DNA of 42,954 nt from Deltaproteobacteria bacterium (GCA_023381945.1 JAMCQY010000343.1:1-42954); one strand, 5' to 3'; positions 24,193-32,690 are shown, counted from the first letter of the stretch. Numbers and translations: made by a program. Notes: generated by a model not told the origin, from the letters alone.

Positions 24193-24344
24193 GAATAGAA
24201 ATAAAATATGGTTCTAGCCTTGGGAATCATCCGATTGATCTCAGCGCGGATGAACTCGACCAACTACGAACTGCTAACGAACTTTTGGTAAGACAGGATC
24301 ATCCGGCTACGAAAAGCTTGCATATTATGGGAAGCGCAGATTAA
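24189..24344 (+). CDS. Small hypothetical protein (51 aa)
   Basis: ATG at 24189 has GGGAGG 5 bp upstream and overlaps the preceding micro-ORF by 4 bp. The 51 residues begin MRIEIKYGSSLGNHPIDLSA and continue with a helix (DELDQLRTANELLV). They look soluble and well formed, but I do not recognise the family. The next gene on the strand is a DNA methyltransferase 148 bp downstream, separated by a palindromic repeat. A functional link is possible but unproven. Confidence 0.5.
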   Translation: MRIEIKYGSSLGNHPIDLSADELDQLRTANELLVRQDHPATKSLHIMGSAD

Positions 24345-24421
24345 TTAGAACTCTTAGCCGCCGCACTGTTGAACAAAGCGATTGAGCTTCGGCGTACAAG
24401 AGCTTAGGCTTAAAAATTGGT

Positions 24422-24444
24422 GGCACAGGCTTTCCAGCCTGTGC
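24422..24444. repeat. Palindrome GGCACAGGC/GCCTGTGC
   Basis: GGCACAGGC-TTTCCA-GCCTGTGC forms a short hairpin between the 51-aa ORF and the methyltransferase. It is related in form to 36308-36330 and to the hairpin inside the permease at 6091-6111. Confidence 0.7.
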
Positions 24445-24492
24445 GGGCTTGATTAAAGTGGCGGACCCGGATGCCCGCCTTACAGACTTTTT

Positions 24493-25737
24493 ATGGATAA
24501 CTGGGCCAAAATCGTTATCGGCGACAGCCGCGCCATGCCGGAGATAGAGGAGAAAAGCGTCGCTCTGGTGGTCACCTCTCCGCCTTACTGGCAGATCAAA
24601 AATTACGGGGTCACCGGGCAGATCGGCTATGGCCAGACCCTGCACCAATATCTCACTGACCTGTTCTATACCTGGAGCGAATGTTTCCGGATCCTTCGCC
24701 CCGGCAGCCGCTTGTGTATTAACATCGGGGATCAATTTGCCCGTTCCGCAGTTTACGGCCGCTATAAAGTCATTCCGCTGCACGCTGAATTCATCGCCCA
24801 GTGCGAAAAAATCGGCTTCGATTTCCTGGGCTCTATCATCTGGCAGAAAAAGACTACCATGAACACCACCGGCGGGGCGGTCGTTATGGGTTCTTACCCC
24901 TATCCTCCCAATGGCCTCATCGAGATTGATTATGAATTCATCCTCATTTTCAAAAAACCGGGGGAAAGCAAGAAAGTCTTGAAAGAAATGAAAGAAGGCT
25001 CTAAGCTGAGCAAGCAGGAATGGAAAGAATATTTCTATGGCCATTGGTATTTCGGCGGCGCCAAACAGGTGGGCCACGAGGCCATGTTCCCGGAGGAACT
25101 GCCTCGGCGGCTCATCCGGATGTTCAGCTTTCAGGGGGACGCCGTGTTGGACCCCTTTTTAGGGAGCGGCACCACCGTCAAAGCGGCCCTGGAATTTGGC
25201 CGCAATGGGCTGGGCTATGAGATCAATAAAGATTTTTTGAGGATTATCGAAGAGAAAATCGGCCTTAAAGATAAATTGCCCACTTTTGGGCCGGACTTGC
25301 AGATTATCGAAAGATCCCAAAAGTTGCCTGAACTCCCAGTGTTGGACTATACTCCGGCGATCCAGGATGCCCAGCCGCTAATAGAGCCTACCGTGCTCAA
25401 GCGGGAGGCCTTAAATAGAGTCGTACAGATTATCGGTGCAGACCGGATTAAATTGGATAATGGGCAGACTATTGGATTTCTGGGGGTGAAAATAAACCGG
25501 AAAGAGGAAACCATCAATTATCTGACGGAACACTTGTTGGGGAAACAGGTGATCATTAGAAACGGCTCGAATAGTACTGAGTGGGAAGAATTATTAGCTT
25601 ACGTTTATTTGAAAAATAAGATATTCATTAATTCTTACTTGATTAAATCCGGCTTGGGTTCTCCCGATTTAGCCGTTAAACACAAGTTTAATAAGAAATT
25701 TATCAAATTTTCGCAAGACCTTACTAAAGTGTCATAG
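24493..25737 (+). CDS. Beta-class DNA methyltransferase fused to a degenerate SNase-like domain
   Basis: The protein has 414 aa. Residues 1-265 form an amino-methyltransferase (N6-adenine or N4-cytosine). Catalytic motif IV VVTSPPYWQIKNYG comes first and the SAM-binding motif DPFLGSGTTVKAALEFGRNG comes later, the beta-class order. Residues about 310-405 read like a staphylococcal-nuclease/OB fold (VVQIIGADRIKLDNGQTI, GFLGVKINRKEETINYL, LLAYVYLKNKIFINSYLI). The catalytic Arg, Asp, Glu and Arg of SNase are replaced (for example GR-LLAYVY is EELLAYVY), so it is more likely a nucleic-acid or target-binding module. No restriction endonuclease is adjacent, so this looks like an orphan methylase. 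There is no Shine-Dalgarno sequence before the ATG. The 3' third is AT-richer than the 5' part. Confidence 0.88.
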   Translation: MDNWAKIVIGDSRAMPEIEEKSVALVVTSPPYWQIKNYGVTGQIGYGQTLHQYLTDLFYTWSECFRILRPGSRLCINIGDQFARSAVYGRYKVIPLHAEFIAQCEKIGFDFLGSIIWQKKTTMNTTGGAVVMGSYPYPPNGLIEIDYEFILIFKKPGESKKVLKEMKEGSKLSKQEWKEYFYGHWYFGGAKQVGHEAMFPEELPRRLIRMFSFQGDAVLDPFLGSGTTVKAALEFGRNGLGYEINKDFLRIIEEKIGLKDKLPTFGPDLQIIERSQKLPELPVLDYTPAIQDAQPLIEPTVLKREALNRVVQIIGADRIKLDNGQTIGFLGVKINRKEETINYLTEHLLGKQVIIRNGSNSTEWEELLAYVYLKNKIFINSYLIKSGLGSPDLAVKHKFNKKFIKFSQDLTKVS

Positions 25738-25783
25738 AGGATGATGCTATAGAATATATTATGCTGTTAATAAGGGGCGTTAC

Positions 25784-27364
25784 ATGAAGAAAGACCTGTC
25801 GCATCACGGCATTAGAAACGTCGCCGCAGTTCATTGGAATCTTCCCACTTCGGCCCTTTACGAAAGAATCGTTTCCCGGCAGGAGGGCCTCATCGCCCAC
25901 CTGGGGCCGGTGGTGGTGCGCACCGGCGCTTATACCGGCCGGTCTCCCAAGGACAAGTTTATTGTGGAAGAACCCTCCAGTTCCCACAATATCCATTGGG
26001 GTGGCGAAAATCAGCCGTTCACTTCGGAGAAGTTCGACCTGCTGCATTACCGGCTGCTCGCCTACCTCCAGGGCAAGGAGATCTTCGTCCAGGATCGCCA
26101 CGCCGGGGCAGACCGGAAGTTGCAGATGAACATCCGCATCGTCACCGCCACGGCCTGGCAGAACCTCTTCGCCCGCAATATGTTCCTGGCCCCGGTGGGC
26201 CATGGCGAACCCATGCACGTCGGGCCGGATTTCACCATCATCGCCGCCCCGGGCTTTCATGCCGTACCGGAATTGGACGGCACCAATTCCGAAGCCTTCA
26301 TCATGGTCAACTTCGGCAAAAAGCTGGTGCTCATCGGTGGCACCTCTTATGCAGGAGAGATCAAGAAATCGGTCTTCACCATCCTCAACTATTATTTGCC
26401 CCAGCAAGAAGTGCTTTCCATGCACTGCTCCGCCAACGAAGGCCGGGATGGGAACACCGCCCTGTTCTTCGGCCTTTCCGGCACCGGCAAGACCAGCCTG
26501 TCCGCCGATCCGGAACGCCGCCTCATCGGCGACGACGAACATGGCTGGGGCAACGACGGTATCTTCAATTTCGAGGGCGGCTGCTACGCCAAGGTGATCC
26601 GTCTGAGCCCCAAAGCCGAACCGGAGATTTACGAATGCACCCGGAAATTCGGCACCATCCTGGAAAACGTCGGCATGGATTTGGCCACCCGGCGCCTGGA
26701 CCTGGACGACGCGTCCCTGACGGAGAACACCCGGGCCGCTTATCCCATCACCCACCTGCGCAACATCGTGCGCTCCGGGGTAGGCGGTCACCCGAGCCAC
26801 ATCTTCATGCTGGCCTGCGACGCCTTCGGGGTCCTGCCGCCCATCGCCCGCCTGACCCCGGAGCAGGCCGCCTACCACTTCCTTTCCGGTTACACCGCCA
26901 AGGTGGCCGGCACCGAACGGGGTTTGGGCAAGGAGCCCCAGGTGACCTTCAGCACCTGCTTTGGAGCTCCCTTCCTGCCTATGCCGCCGGCAGTCTACGC
27001 CCACCTCTTCCGGGACAAAGTGACCCGGTACAAACCTACTTGCTGGCTGGTGAACACCGGCTGGACCGGAGGACCATTCGGGGTGGGGCACCGCATCGAG
27101 ATTGCCTACTCCAGGGCTCTGCTCCGGGCGGCCATGTCCGGTGATCTGGACCAGGTTGAGACCTATCAGGAGCCTTTCTTCGGCCTGACGGTGCCCACCA
27201 AATGTCCGGGTGTACCCGATGAGATCCTTTACCCGCAAAAAACCTGGACCAACGGCGGCAACTATGAGGAAGTGGCTTTGGACCTGGCCGCCCGATTCCG
27301 CAAGAACTTTAGCCAATACGAGGCCCATGTGGATAAGGCCATCCTGGCTGCCAGTCCGAAGTAG
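25784..27364 (+). CDS. pckA: Phosphoenolpyruvate carboxykinase (ATP)
   Basis: Converts oxaloacetate plus ATP to PEP, CO2 and ADP, in gluconeogenesis or, in reverse, as an anaplerotic ATP-yielding step. The 526 aa are the ATP-type enzyme. Landmarks are VVVRTGAYTGRSPKDKFIVE, the kinase-1a loop FFGLSGTGKTSLSADPER, the metal/kinase-2 motif LIGDDEHGWGNDGIFNFEGG and LVNTGWTGGPFGVGHRI. The ATG at 25784 is preceded by AAGGGG. It follows the methyltransferase by 46 bp but appears to be an independent metabolic gene. With ppdK it links the TCA and pyruvate pools through PEP. Confidence 0.97.
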   Translation: MKKDLSHHGIRNVAAVHWNLPTSALYERIVSRQEGLIAHLGPVVVRTGAYTGRSPKDKFIVEEPSSSHNIHWGGENQPFTSEKFDLLHYRLLAYLQGKEIFVQDRHAGADRKLQMNIRIVTATAWQNLFARNMFLAPVGHGEPMHVGPDFTIIAAPGFHAVPELDGTNSEAFIMVNFGKKLVLIGGTSYAGEIKKSVFTILNYYLPQQEVLSMHCSANEGRDGNTALFFGLSGTGKTSLSADPERRLIGDDEHGWGNDGIFNFEGGCYAKVIRLSPKAEPEIYECTRKFGTILENVGMDLATRRLDLDDASLTENTRAAYPITHLRNIVRSGVGGHPSHIFMLACDAFGVLPPIARLTPEQAAYHFLSGYTAKVAGTERGLGKEPQVTFSTCFGAPFLPMPPAVYAHLFRDKVTRYKPTCWLVNTGWTGGPFGVGHRIEIAYSRALLRAAMSGDLDQVETYQEPFFGLTVPTKCPGVPDEILYPQKTWTNGGNYEEVALDLAARFRKNFSQYEAHVDKAILAASPK

Positions 27365-27487
27365 CTTTTCAGATTTCAGCAAATCCTTGACTGATAAGCC
27401 CCGGAGTGAGTACCTGAATAAATATGGGATTGGATCAAGCGATTAAAAAATTTATCGCTCTCAGATAACGCCTGACGAAAACCTGGA

Positions 27488-27529
27488 AACCGCAGATGGA
27501 CGCGGATAAAGCGGCGTTCATCTGCGGTT
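27488..27529. repeat. Inverted repeat between convergent pckA and SGNH genes
   Basis: AACCGCAGATG (27488-27498) pairs perfectly with CATCTGCGGTT (27519-27529), with GACGC/GCGTT continuing the stem. This CGCAGATGAACGC-type sequence is a dispersed repeat in many genomes. The last two Arg codons of the SGNH gene lie inside it, and it may end both convergent transcripts. Confidence 0.75.
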
Positions 27530-28612
27530 AAACCGCTTGGCCAGAAACGGCTTTAAATCCCGGTAGATAATCCCCGCGACCTGGGCGGCGCCGGCCTCGG
27601 TATAGTGCAGGTAGTCATAGTAATAGGCGGAATTTCGCGGCATCTCCCGGGCCAGGTCGATGACCTGGACGCGATTTTCCGCCCCTACCTGGCGCAAGGT
27701 ATGGTTGTACATCTCGATTTCGGCATAAGCCAGGGCGCCGTTCCGGTGGTCTCCCATCCCGACCTTCTCCAGGTCCACCCCGGTGACTGGATCGATCCCC
27801 GGTCCATAAAGGGTCGGCTGGGTGATTAGGACCGGCTCGATATTGTGCGACCGGGAAACCTGGACTAATTTCTCCAAGCGGGCCCGGTAATATTTCAGAT
27901 AATGATCCCGGTATTTTCGCAAGGCCTTTTGTCGCGCCTCTGCGGGTACATCGAGGCTGCCTTGGGTCTTCAGATTCACTTCCTCATGGTGCAAGCCCCT
28001 GCCTCTAGCGATAAAGTAACGGTAAATATTCAGTCCCAGGGAATAGACCTCGCTCTTGTTGGTCGCGGCTTTTAGCCAGCCGCCGAAGCCCCCCTTGGGC
28101 TTATCGTGAATCTCTCCCACCCCCACATCGTTGATGCCCACCAGGAACAGCACCAGCTTAGGCTTCAGCTTCACCACGTAATCTTCCAGCAGAATGAGGT
28201 GGCGATAGGTAGTGGCCCCATCCATGCCGGCATTGTTGATCCAGAGCTTGGGAAAATCCCGGCTCAGCCTGGCCCCCAGGAGATCGGGCCAGGTCCGGCC
28301 GTCGGACAGGTAGAAGCACTCGGTGGTGCTGCCGCCGATGGTGACGATGGTCAGGTAGTCAGCAAAATCCTTGGGCGGCGGCGCCCCCCGAAAACCCAGG
28401 AGGTTTTTGGTATGGACCGTAGTCTTGGGAAGCTTGGTGGGAAATTTAGCCGTATTATCGAAGATATATCTCTTATTCACCGGCAATACGATGCGGTCCG
28501 GCTTGAACCGCATCTCAAAAGGCGGAAAGAGCCGGAGTGCGATTTCCAGGACGACTAAGGATAGGAGGACCCCGAACAGGAGCAACAAGAAATTCTTGCT
28601 AAGGTTGGACAT
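27518..28612 (-). CDS. SGNH/GDSL-type hydrolase, membrane-anchored
   Basis: The protein has 364 aa. Residues 6-27 (NFLLLLFGVLLSLVVLEIAL) are a signal anchor, so the catalytic domain is periplasmic. SGNH blocks are visible: Ser in TIVTIGGSTTECFYL, Gly in INNAGMDGATTYRHL, Asn in FLVGINDVG and the C-terminal Asp/His in YDYLHYTEAGAAQ. Such proteins usually hydrolyse or transfer acyl/acetyl groups on glycans or lipids. The substrate is unknown. ATG 28612 is chosen, with a TTG at 28627 as the alternative. Its stop and last residues fall in the repeat at 27488-27529. It lies 46-62 bp downstream of ecfT on the same strand. Confidence 0.85.
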   Translation of the reverse strand: MSNLSKNFLLLLFGVLLSLVVLEIALRLFPPFEMRFKPDRIVLPVNKRYIFDNTAKFPTKLPKTTVHTKNLLGFRGAPPPKDFADYLTIVTIGGSTTECFYLSDGRTWPDLLGARLSRDFPKLWINNAGMDGATTYRHLILLEDYVVKLKPKLVLFLVGINDVGVGEIHDKPKGGFGGWLKAATNKSEVYSLGLNIYRYFIARGRGLHHEEVNLKTQGSLDVPAEARQKALRKYRDHYLKYYRARLEKLVQVSRSHNIEPVLITQPTLYGPGIDPVTGVDLEKVGMGDHRNGALAYAEIEMYNHTLRQVGAENRVQVIDLAREMPRNSAYYYDYLHYTEAGAAQVAGIIYRDLKPFLAKRFNRR

Positions 28613-28673
28613 AAATTGACGTCGCAATTACCGGGCGTGCGGTGCACCTCGAATTATGACTGCCAGCGGCCGC

Positions 28674-29471
28674 CTATAACTTCAAGCCGGGAATCTGGTC
28701 CCAGCCCCAAACGTGCAGAACAATAAAGGGGATAACCAGCACCACACTTGCAGCCAGGGTCAGCCAGTCCCGGGGCTGCATCCGAATCTCCAGCAGAAAG
28801 CTCCGGTGAGGACTCATCTGAAAGCCCCGGGCCTCCAGGGCCCAGGCCATGGTCTGGCTGCGGCGCAAAGTCAGGAGAAAGATGGGTGCCAACAGGGGCA
28901 AGTGCCGCCGGAGGCGCTCCAAGATACTGCCTTTTTCCCAGGACAGGCCCCTGGCCTCCTGGGCCTCCCTGACCCGGCCTACGGTGGCAAAAATTTCCGG
29001 CACCCAACGCAGGGCCAGGGCGAAGGCAAAGGCCCCGGCATAGGGCAAGCGCAGCTTCACCAGGCCGTTAAAAAGCTCTTCCACCGGCGTGGTGGCCAGA
29101 AGAATCAGGCCCGCCACCATCATGGTAGCCAGCTTGAGAAAATTGGCGGTCCCGAAAGCCAGGGACTCACGACTTACCCGCCAGAACAGGTGACTGGGCC
29201 CCTGGGCCATCCAGGACCACACCCCCAGACTGAAGACCGCCAGGATTACCAGGAGCCAGCGCACCGGTTTCAAGGCGGGCCAGGCTCGGGCCAGAGCCAG
29301 GTGCGCCAAGACCGCAGCGCTGGCCAGGGCCACCACTGCCGGCCTTTGGGGCAGCAACACCATGACGAAGCTCATCAAGAGCAGAGCCAGCTTGGTCCTG
29401 GGATCCAGTCGCCGGATGATATTGCCCGCCAAGGCGCCGCCGTTGGTATTATTTTCTTGCATCGCCGTCAA
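28674..29471 (-). CDS. Energy-coupling factor transporter transmembrane protein (EcfT/CbiQ family)
   Basis: The 265-aa membrane scaffold of an ECF vitamin/metal transporter has about six hydrophobic segments. The two cytosolic coupling helices carry the signature Ala-Arg-Gly motifs, seen as REAQEARGLSW and WALEARGFQMS. These dock to the EcfA ATPases. No EcfA ATPase or S-component is encoded next to it, so it must use partners elsewhere, or the substrate-specific part is a solitary gene. It lies downstream of mtaD and a small unknown gene, which hints at a purine/SAM-related or vitamin substrate, but that is only an inference. Starts at 29471 and 29462 are both possible. Confidence 0.85.
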   Translation of the reverse strand: MTAMQENNTNGGALAGNIIRRLDPRTKLALLLMSFVMVLLPQRPAVVALASAAVLAHLALARAWPALKPVRWLLVILAVFSLGVWSWMAQGPSHLFWRVSRESLAFGTANFLKLATMMVAGLILLATTPVEELFNGLVKLRLPYAGAFAFALALRWVPEIFATVGRVREAQEARGLSWEKGSILERLRRHLPLLAPIFLLTLRRSQTMAWALEARGFQMSPHRSFLLEIRMQPRDWLTLAASVVLVIPFIVLHVWGWDQIPGLKL

Positions 29472-29587
29472 AGGATGACCAGGGAAGAGCAGTTTTAAAA
29501 TGACTCGTAAGTTATTTTTTCATAAAACGCCGGCTTCCACTGAATCAAACCCCCTCTCCCTCGAAGAACTGAAAACCTTAAACTATT

Positions 29588-29842
29588 TTAATCATCTTCC
29601 GGCGAGGCCCAGACAACGTTTTGTTTATTGATGATCAATACCCGGCCGGTCTTGCCTTCGAAGGTGGCATCATAGATCACCAGAAACGGATCGTTTATCT
29701 GGGTGAAAATCTCGCTCACCCTTTGAATCATATGCTCGTCATGATGCAGATTGACCTTGCCCTTGACCAGGGAGCCGTCCACCAGTTTGATGCTGATCTC
29801 CCTGGAGTCTCTTTGCCGGCTGATGATCTTGACCGTCATCAT
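29588..29842 (-). CDS. Small conserved-looking protein, beta-rich (84 aa)
   Basis: The pattern (SIKLVDGSLVKGKVNL, then RVLIINKQNVVWASP) looks like a small SH3/Sm-like barrel with an acidic C-terminus. Similar short proteins of unknown function occur in Desulfobacterota. It starts 6 bp after the mtaD stop, so it is co-transcribed. It has no catalytic motif. Tandem ATGs at 29842/29839. Confidence 0.7.
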   Translation of the reverse strand: MMTVKIISRQRDSREISIKLVDGSLVKGKVNLHHDEHMIQRVSEIFTQINDPFLVIYDATFEGKTGRVLIINKQNVVWASPEDD

Positions 29843-29848
29843 TCTATC

Positions 29849-31189
29849 CTAATATTTAAGTTTGCCCGCGCCCAATGCCTTTGCCAATTCCCGCGTTTTG
29901 GACAGGGTTTCCTCCAGGTCAAAACTGAGAATCCGCCGGTCCTGAACCACCACCTGGCCGTGCACCACCACGGTCTGGACGTCCCCTCCGCCGGCAGCAT
30001 AGACCAGGTGCGAATAGGGGTCATACAGGGGCGTCAGGTGCGGCTGGTCCAGGTCGAGGACCACCACATCGGCCTTCAACCCCGGGACCAGGGCCCCGAC
30101 CTGGCCCTCCAGCCCCAGGACCTTGGCGCTCCCCCGGGTGGCCAGGTCCAGGGTAGCTGTGGCCGGCAACACCGTGGGGTCCAGGTAGCGCACCTTCTGG
30201 AGTTTGGCGGCGGTATCCATCTCCTGGACCAGATCCAGGTTGTTGTTGGAGGCGCAGCCGTCGGTGCCCAGGCCCACCGGCACGCCGCGCTGTAACAGCT
30301 CCTCCACCGGGGCGATCCCCGAGGCCAGTTTCATATTGCTTTCCGGGCAATGGGCCACGCCGGAGCCTGAGGCCGCCAGCAGTTCCATATCTGCCCCGGT
30401 TAAGACCACCGCATGGTCGGCCAACAACCGCTTGGTCAGCAATCCCAGGCGGTGCAGATGGGCCACCGGCGTAGCGCCGTACCGCGTTTCACAATCCGCG
30501 ACCTCCTGGTGCGTCTCCGACAGATGTATGATCAGCCGCCTATCATATTTATCGGCCAGTGCACCGCATTCCTGAAGCAAATTCGGCGAACAGGTGTACA
30601 CCGCGTGCGGCTGGATAGCCACGCTGACCCTGGGGTGACCCTGCCAGGTGCGGCAAAGCTCATCGCTGAAGGCCAGGCCCGCGGCCGGCGGCCCGTAGTT
30701 GGGCGAAGGAAAATCGTAGAGCACCTCCCCCACCACCGCCCGGATGCCGGTTTCGTCCACCGCCCGGGCCACAGCATCGGCAAAGAGGTACATATCGGCA
30801 AAAGTGGTGGTGCCGGAGAGCAGCATCTCGGCGATAGCCAGCTTGGCCCCCCAATAGACAAAGTTGCCGTCCAGCTTGGCCTCCGCCGGGAAAATATAGG
30901 AGTTGAGCCAGGTTTCCAGCGGCAGGTCGTCGGCCAGGCCCCGAAACAGCGACATGGCTGCGTGCGTATGGGCATTGATCAGACCGGGCATGATCAGGCC
31001 CAGGGGGTAATCGAGCCGGCGCTCCGGGGTGAAGCGGGCGCAAATCTCCGCCGCCGGACCGGCCGCCACGATCTCCTCTCCCCGAATCGCCACGGCCCCC
31101 GGATGAAACACCTCCCGGGCCTCATTCTGAGTCAACACCCAGTCCCCGGATATCAATAAGGAAATGTTCTCGGTTGTCGCTGCGGTCAT
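29849..31189 (-). CDS. mtaD: 5-methylthioadenosine/S-adenosylhomocysteine deaminase (MtaD)
   Basis: Zinc amidohydrolase (ATZ/TRZ group) that deaminates SAH, MTA or 5'-deoxyadenosine, a salvage route after SAM use. The 446 aa show metal and catalytic residues in GLINAHTHAAMSLFRGLADD, LIIHLSETHQEV, ADHAVVLTGADMELL and GLGTDGCASNNNLDLVQEMD. The start at 31189 lies in a tandem-repeat-rich 5' region. It heads a minus-strand group with the 84-aa gene (6 bp away) and ecfT. Radical SAM enzymes such as the SPL-like protein would produce 5'-deoxyadenosine for this pathway. Confidence 0.92.
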   Translation of the reverse strand: MTAATTENISLLISGDWVLTQNEAREVFHPGAVAIRGEEIVAAGPAAEICARFTPERRLDYPLGLIMPGLINAHTHAAMSLFRGLADDLPLETWLNSYIFPAEAKLDGNFVYWGAKLAIAEMLLSGTTTFADMYLFADAVARAVDETGIRAVVGEVLYDFPSPNYGPPAAGLAFSDELCRTWQGHPRVSVAIQPHAVYTCSPNLLQECGALADKYDRRLIIHLSETHQEVADCETRYGATPVAHLHRLGLLTKRLLADHAVVLTGADMELLAASGSGVAHCPESNMKLASGIAPVEELLQRGVPVGLGTDGCASNNNLDLVQEMDTAAKLQKVRYLDPTVLPATATLDLATRGSAKVLGLEGQVGALVPGLKADVVVLDLDQPHLTPLYDPYSHLVYAAGGGDVQTVVVHGQVVVQDRRILSFDLEETLSKTRELAKALGAGKLKY

Positions 31190-31331
31190 GTTCTCCTCTT
31201 AACCTAGCAAGCAGTAACTCTGAGCAGCATAAAATAACGCCGCTTTGTTACTGCTCACTAATTACTGCTAACTTCCGTCTTCTGTCCCCGGTCTTCGGTC
31301 TCTTCCCCCCTCCTCCATCCCGGGTCGCCGG

Positions 31332-32348
31332 TCACTTTTTCTTTTCCCTTTTGGCCTTTTTTGCCTCTTCCGGCTTTCCCTTCTTTACCTCTTCCGGTTT
31401 AACCCCGTTCTCCACCTCCAACTGACCCCGCCGGTAGGCCTCCTCGAACCTGCTTGCCGTGCCTTTGGGCAGTTTGACGCGGTAGGTCCCGGGGTTCAAG
31501 GCCGCCCCCTTGATCCAGGGATTTAAAGTCTTGATGGCCCGGTAATAACTGCCGCAGGCCTCCGCCAGCCGCCGCACCGGGGCGTGTTTTAGAATAGTGA
31601 TGCTGACTTCGTCATATTCCAGCGGAGAATAGAGCTCCCCTGCGGGGATGTCGTAGCCATAGCGGGCCGGGTCCTCCAGGACGATCTTGGCGGCCAGGGC
31701 GCGGTAGACGTAGCGTTCGGTTTCTTCCGGCAGGCTCAAATAATAATAGGAATTCACCCCCTGGAGGGCCATCTCTTTCTGCACCCGCCCTTCCCCGCAG
31801 TTGTACGAAGCCAGGGCCAGGGGCCAGTTGTGGAAGATCTGATAGAGGTTCTGCAAATATTGTAAGGCCGCGTCGGTGGCAGCGCTGAATTCCAGGCGTT
31901 CATCGATATTGTCGTTGCATTTCAGTTGAAAGCGCTGGGCCGTGGGGGCCATAAACTGCCAGGGACCTTGCGCTCCGGCCGAGGATTTGGCCTTCATGAG
32001 CAGATCGCTTTCGATGATCACCACATACTTCAAGTCCAGGGGCAAACGCCGGGCTCTGAGTTTCTGTTCTATCTCGGGGAAATAACGATGGGCCCGTTTC
32101 AGCCACATGGTGGTCTGGGCCCGGTTCCAGGTGATGATAGTAAATTCCCGGTCCAGGCTTTCCCGCACCGCCGGATCGTTGAGCGGCACCGCTTCCCCGC
32201 AAAAATAGAGGCTCTCCGGAATGCGGAAATATGGCAGGTGTGCCGCTTCACCGGGCGGCGCCGGCGGCGGGACCAAAGGGGCGTCGGCCCCCAAAGCGCC
32301 GGGCCAGAGCCACAGCATCGCCAGCAAGGCAAAAAATATCAGCATCAT
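31332..32348 (-). CDS. Lytic transglycosylase, MltD-like (SLT domain)
   Basis: Periplasmic murein-cleaving enzyme, 338 aa. A signal peptide (MMLIFFALLAMLWLWPGALG) is followed by a helical lead-in and the SLT domain: catalytic Glu in YVVIIESDLLMKAKSSAGAQ, then GPWQFMAPTAQRF and PLALASYNCGEGRV. A C-terminal segment resembles the YRVKLPKG ends of LysM-type regions but is not a full LysM. The protein ends in a Lys/Glu repeat tail (KPEEVKKGKPEEAKKAK) that may be low-complexity or bind the cell wall. It is divergent from the double-cubane leader. Confidence 0.9.
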   Translation of the reverse strand: MMLIFFALLAMLWLWPGALGADAPLVPPPAPPGEAAHLPYFRIPESLYFCGEAVPLNDPAVRESLDREFTIITWNRAQTTMWLKRAHRYFPEIEQKLRARRLPLDLKYVVIIESDLLMKAKSSAGAQGPWQFMAPTAQRFQLKCNDNIDERLEFSAATDAALQYLQNLYQIFHNWPLALASYNCGEGRVQKEMALQGVNSYYYLSLPEETERYVYRALAAKIVLEDPARYGYDIPAGELYSPLEYDEVSITILKHAPVRRLAEACGSYYRAIKTLNPWIKGAALNPGTYRVKLPKGTASRFEEAYRRGQLEVENGVKPEEVKKGKPEEAKKAKREKKK

Positions 32349-32494
32349 GAATTCCTACACCTTTTAGTTCCTAAGCAGTTATCCCAAACCCGGAGGCCCG
32401 TGTCAACCAGCGGTCGGTTTTTCGCTTTCAGCAAATACTTTCTTGGCGCTCTGGTGCTTTTGCGCCTTGGCGTGAGATTTTTTTGAAAAAGGCA

Positions 32495-32523
32495 TTGATT
32501 ATTGCCCAGCCTCAGCCTAAAAT
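32495..32523 (+). promoter_or_regulatory. Sigma-70-type promoter for the double-cubane operon
   Basis: TTGATT (32495-32500), 17 bp, TAAAAT (32518-32523) gives good hexamers at optimal spacing. Transcription would start near 32530, immediately before the leader ORF ribosome binding site, leaving about 470 nt before the ATG at 33001. Confidence 0.6.
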
Positions 32524-32561
32524 TTAGATTAATCAAAATATTAAGAAAGGAGGTGCCCTCG

Positions 32562-32600
32562 GTGAATCGGCCCAAGATGTTCACTCCGGTGAAATCCTGA
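32562..32600 (+). CDS. Putative leader peptide (12 aa)
   Basis: AAAGGAGGTG at 32546-32555, a full anti-16S match, lies 8 bp before a GTG that opens MNRPKMFTPVKS and then TGA. The stop codon falls directly before the hairpins of the structured leader. The extremely strong ribosome binding site for such a short frame suggests a regulatory leader peptide rather than chance. Confidence 0.4.
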   Translation: MNRPKMFTPVKS

Positions 32601-32690
32601 AGCGAAGGCTTCCGCCGGGCCTTGGTAAGGCCCGCGACACCCGTCCGGCTGGGAAGTGCGGGATTGGGTTGGGACGGATCACCGGGAGTT
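32582..32690 (+). ncRNA. Putative structured leader RNA (four-way junction) ahead of the double-cubane gene
   Basis: The closing helix is CTCCGGTGA (32584-32592) with TCACCGGGAG (32679-32688), 9 bp with one bulged G. Inside are three hairpins: GAAGC-GAAG-GCTTC (32599-32612), GGGCCTT-GGT-AAGGCCC (32617-32633) and CCGTCC (32641-32646) with GGACGG (32672-32677). The 3' arm can alternatively pair with CTCGGTGA (32558-32565), which contains the leader-ORF start codon. It resembles parts of cobalamin and FMN riboswitches (GGTGAAATCC, GGTAAGGCCCGCGA) but lacks their complete conserved cores. Between 32690 and 33000 two further hairpins occur (about 32820-32841 and 32844-32867), and I see no other gene there. 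Confidence 0.5.

Noticed and set aside
25724..27382. 552-codon open frame on the minus strand
   Set aside because: Antisense shadow of pckA. The translation has no family pattern.
32582..32690. Cobalamin or FMN riboswitch
   Set aside because: Short matches (GGTGAAATCC, GGTAAGGCCCGCGA) occur, but the B12 box and the remaining conserved core are not present in order. Kept only as an unclassified structured leader.
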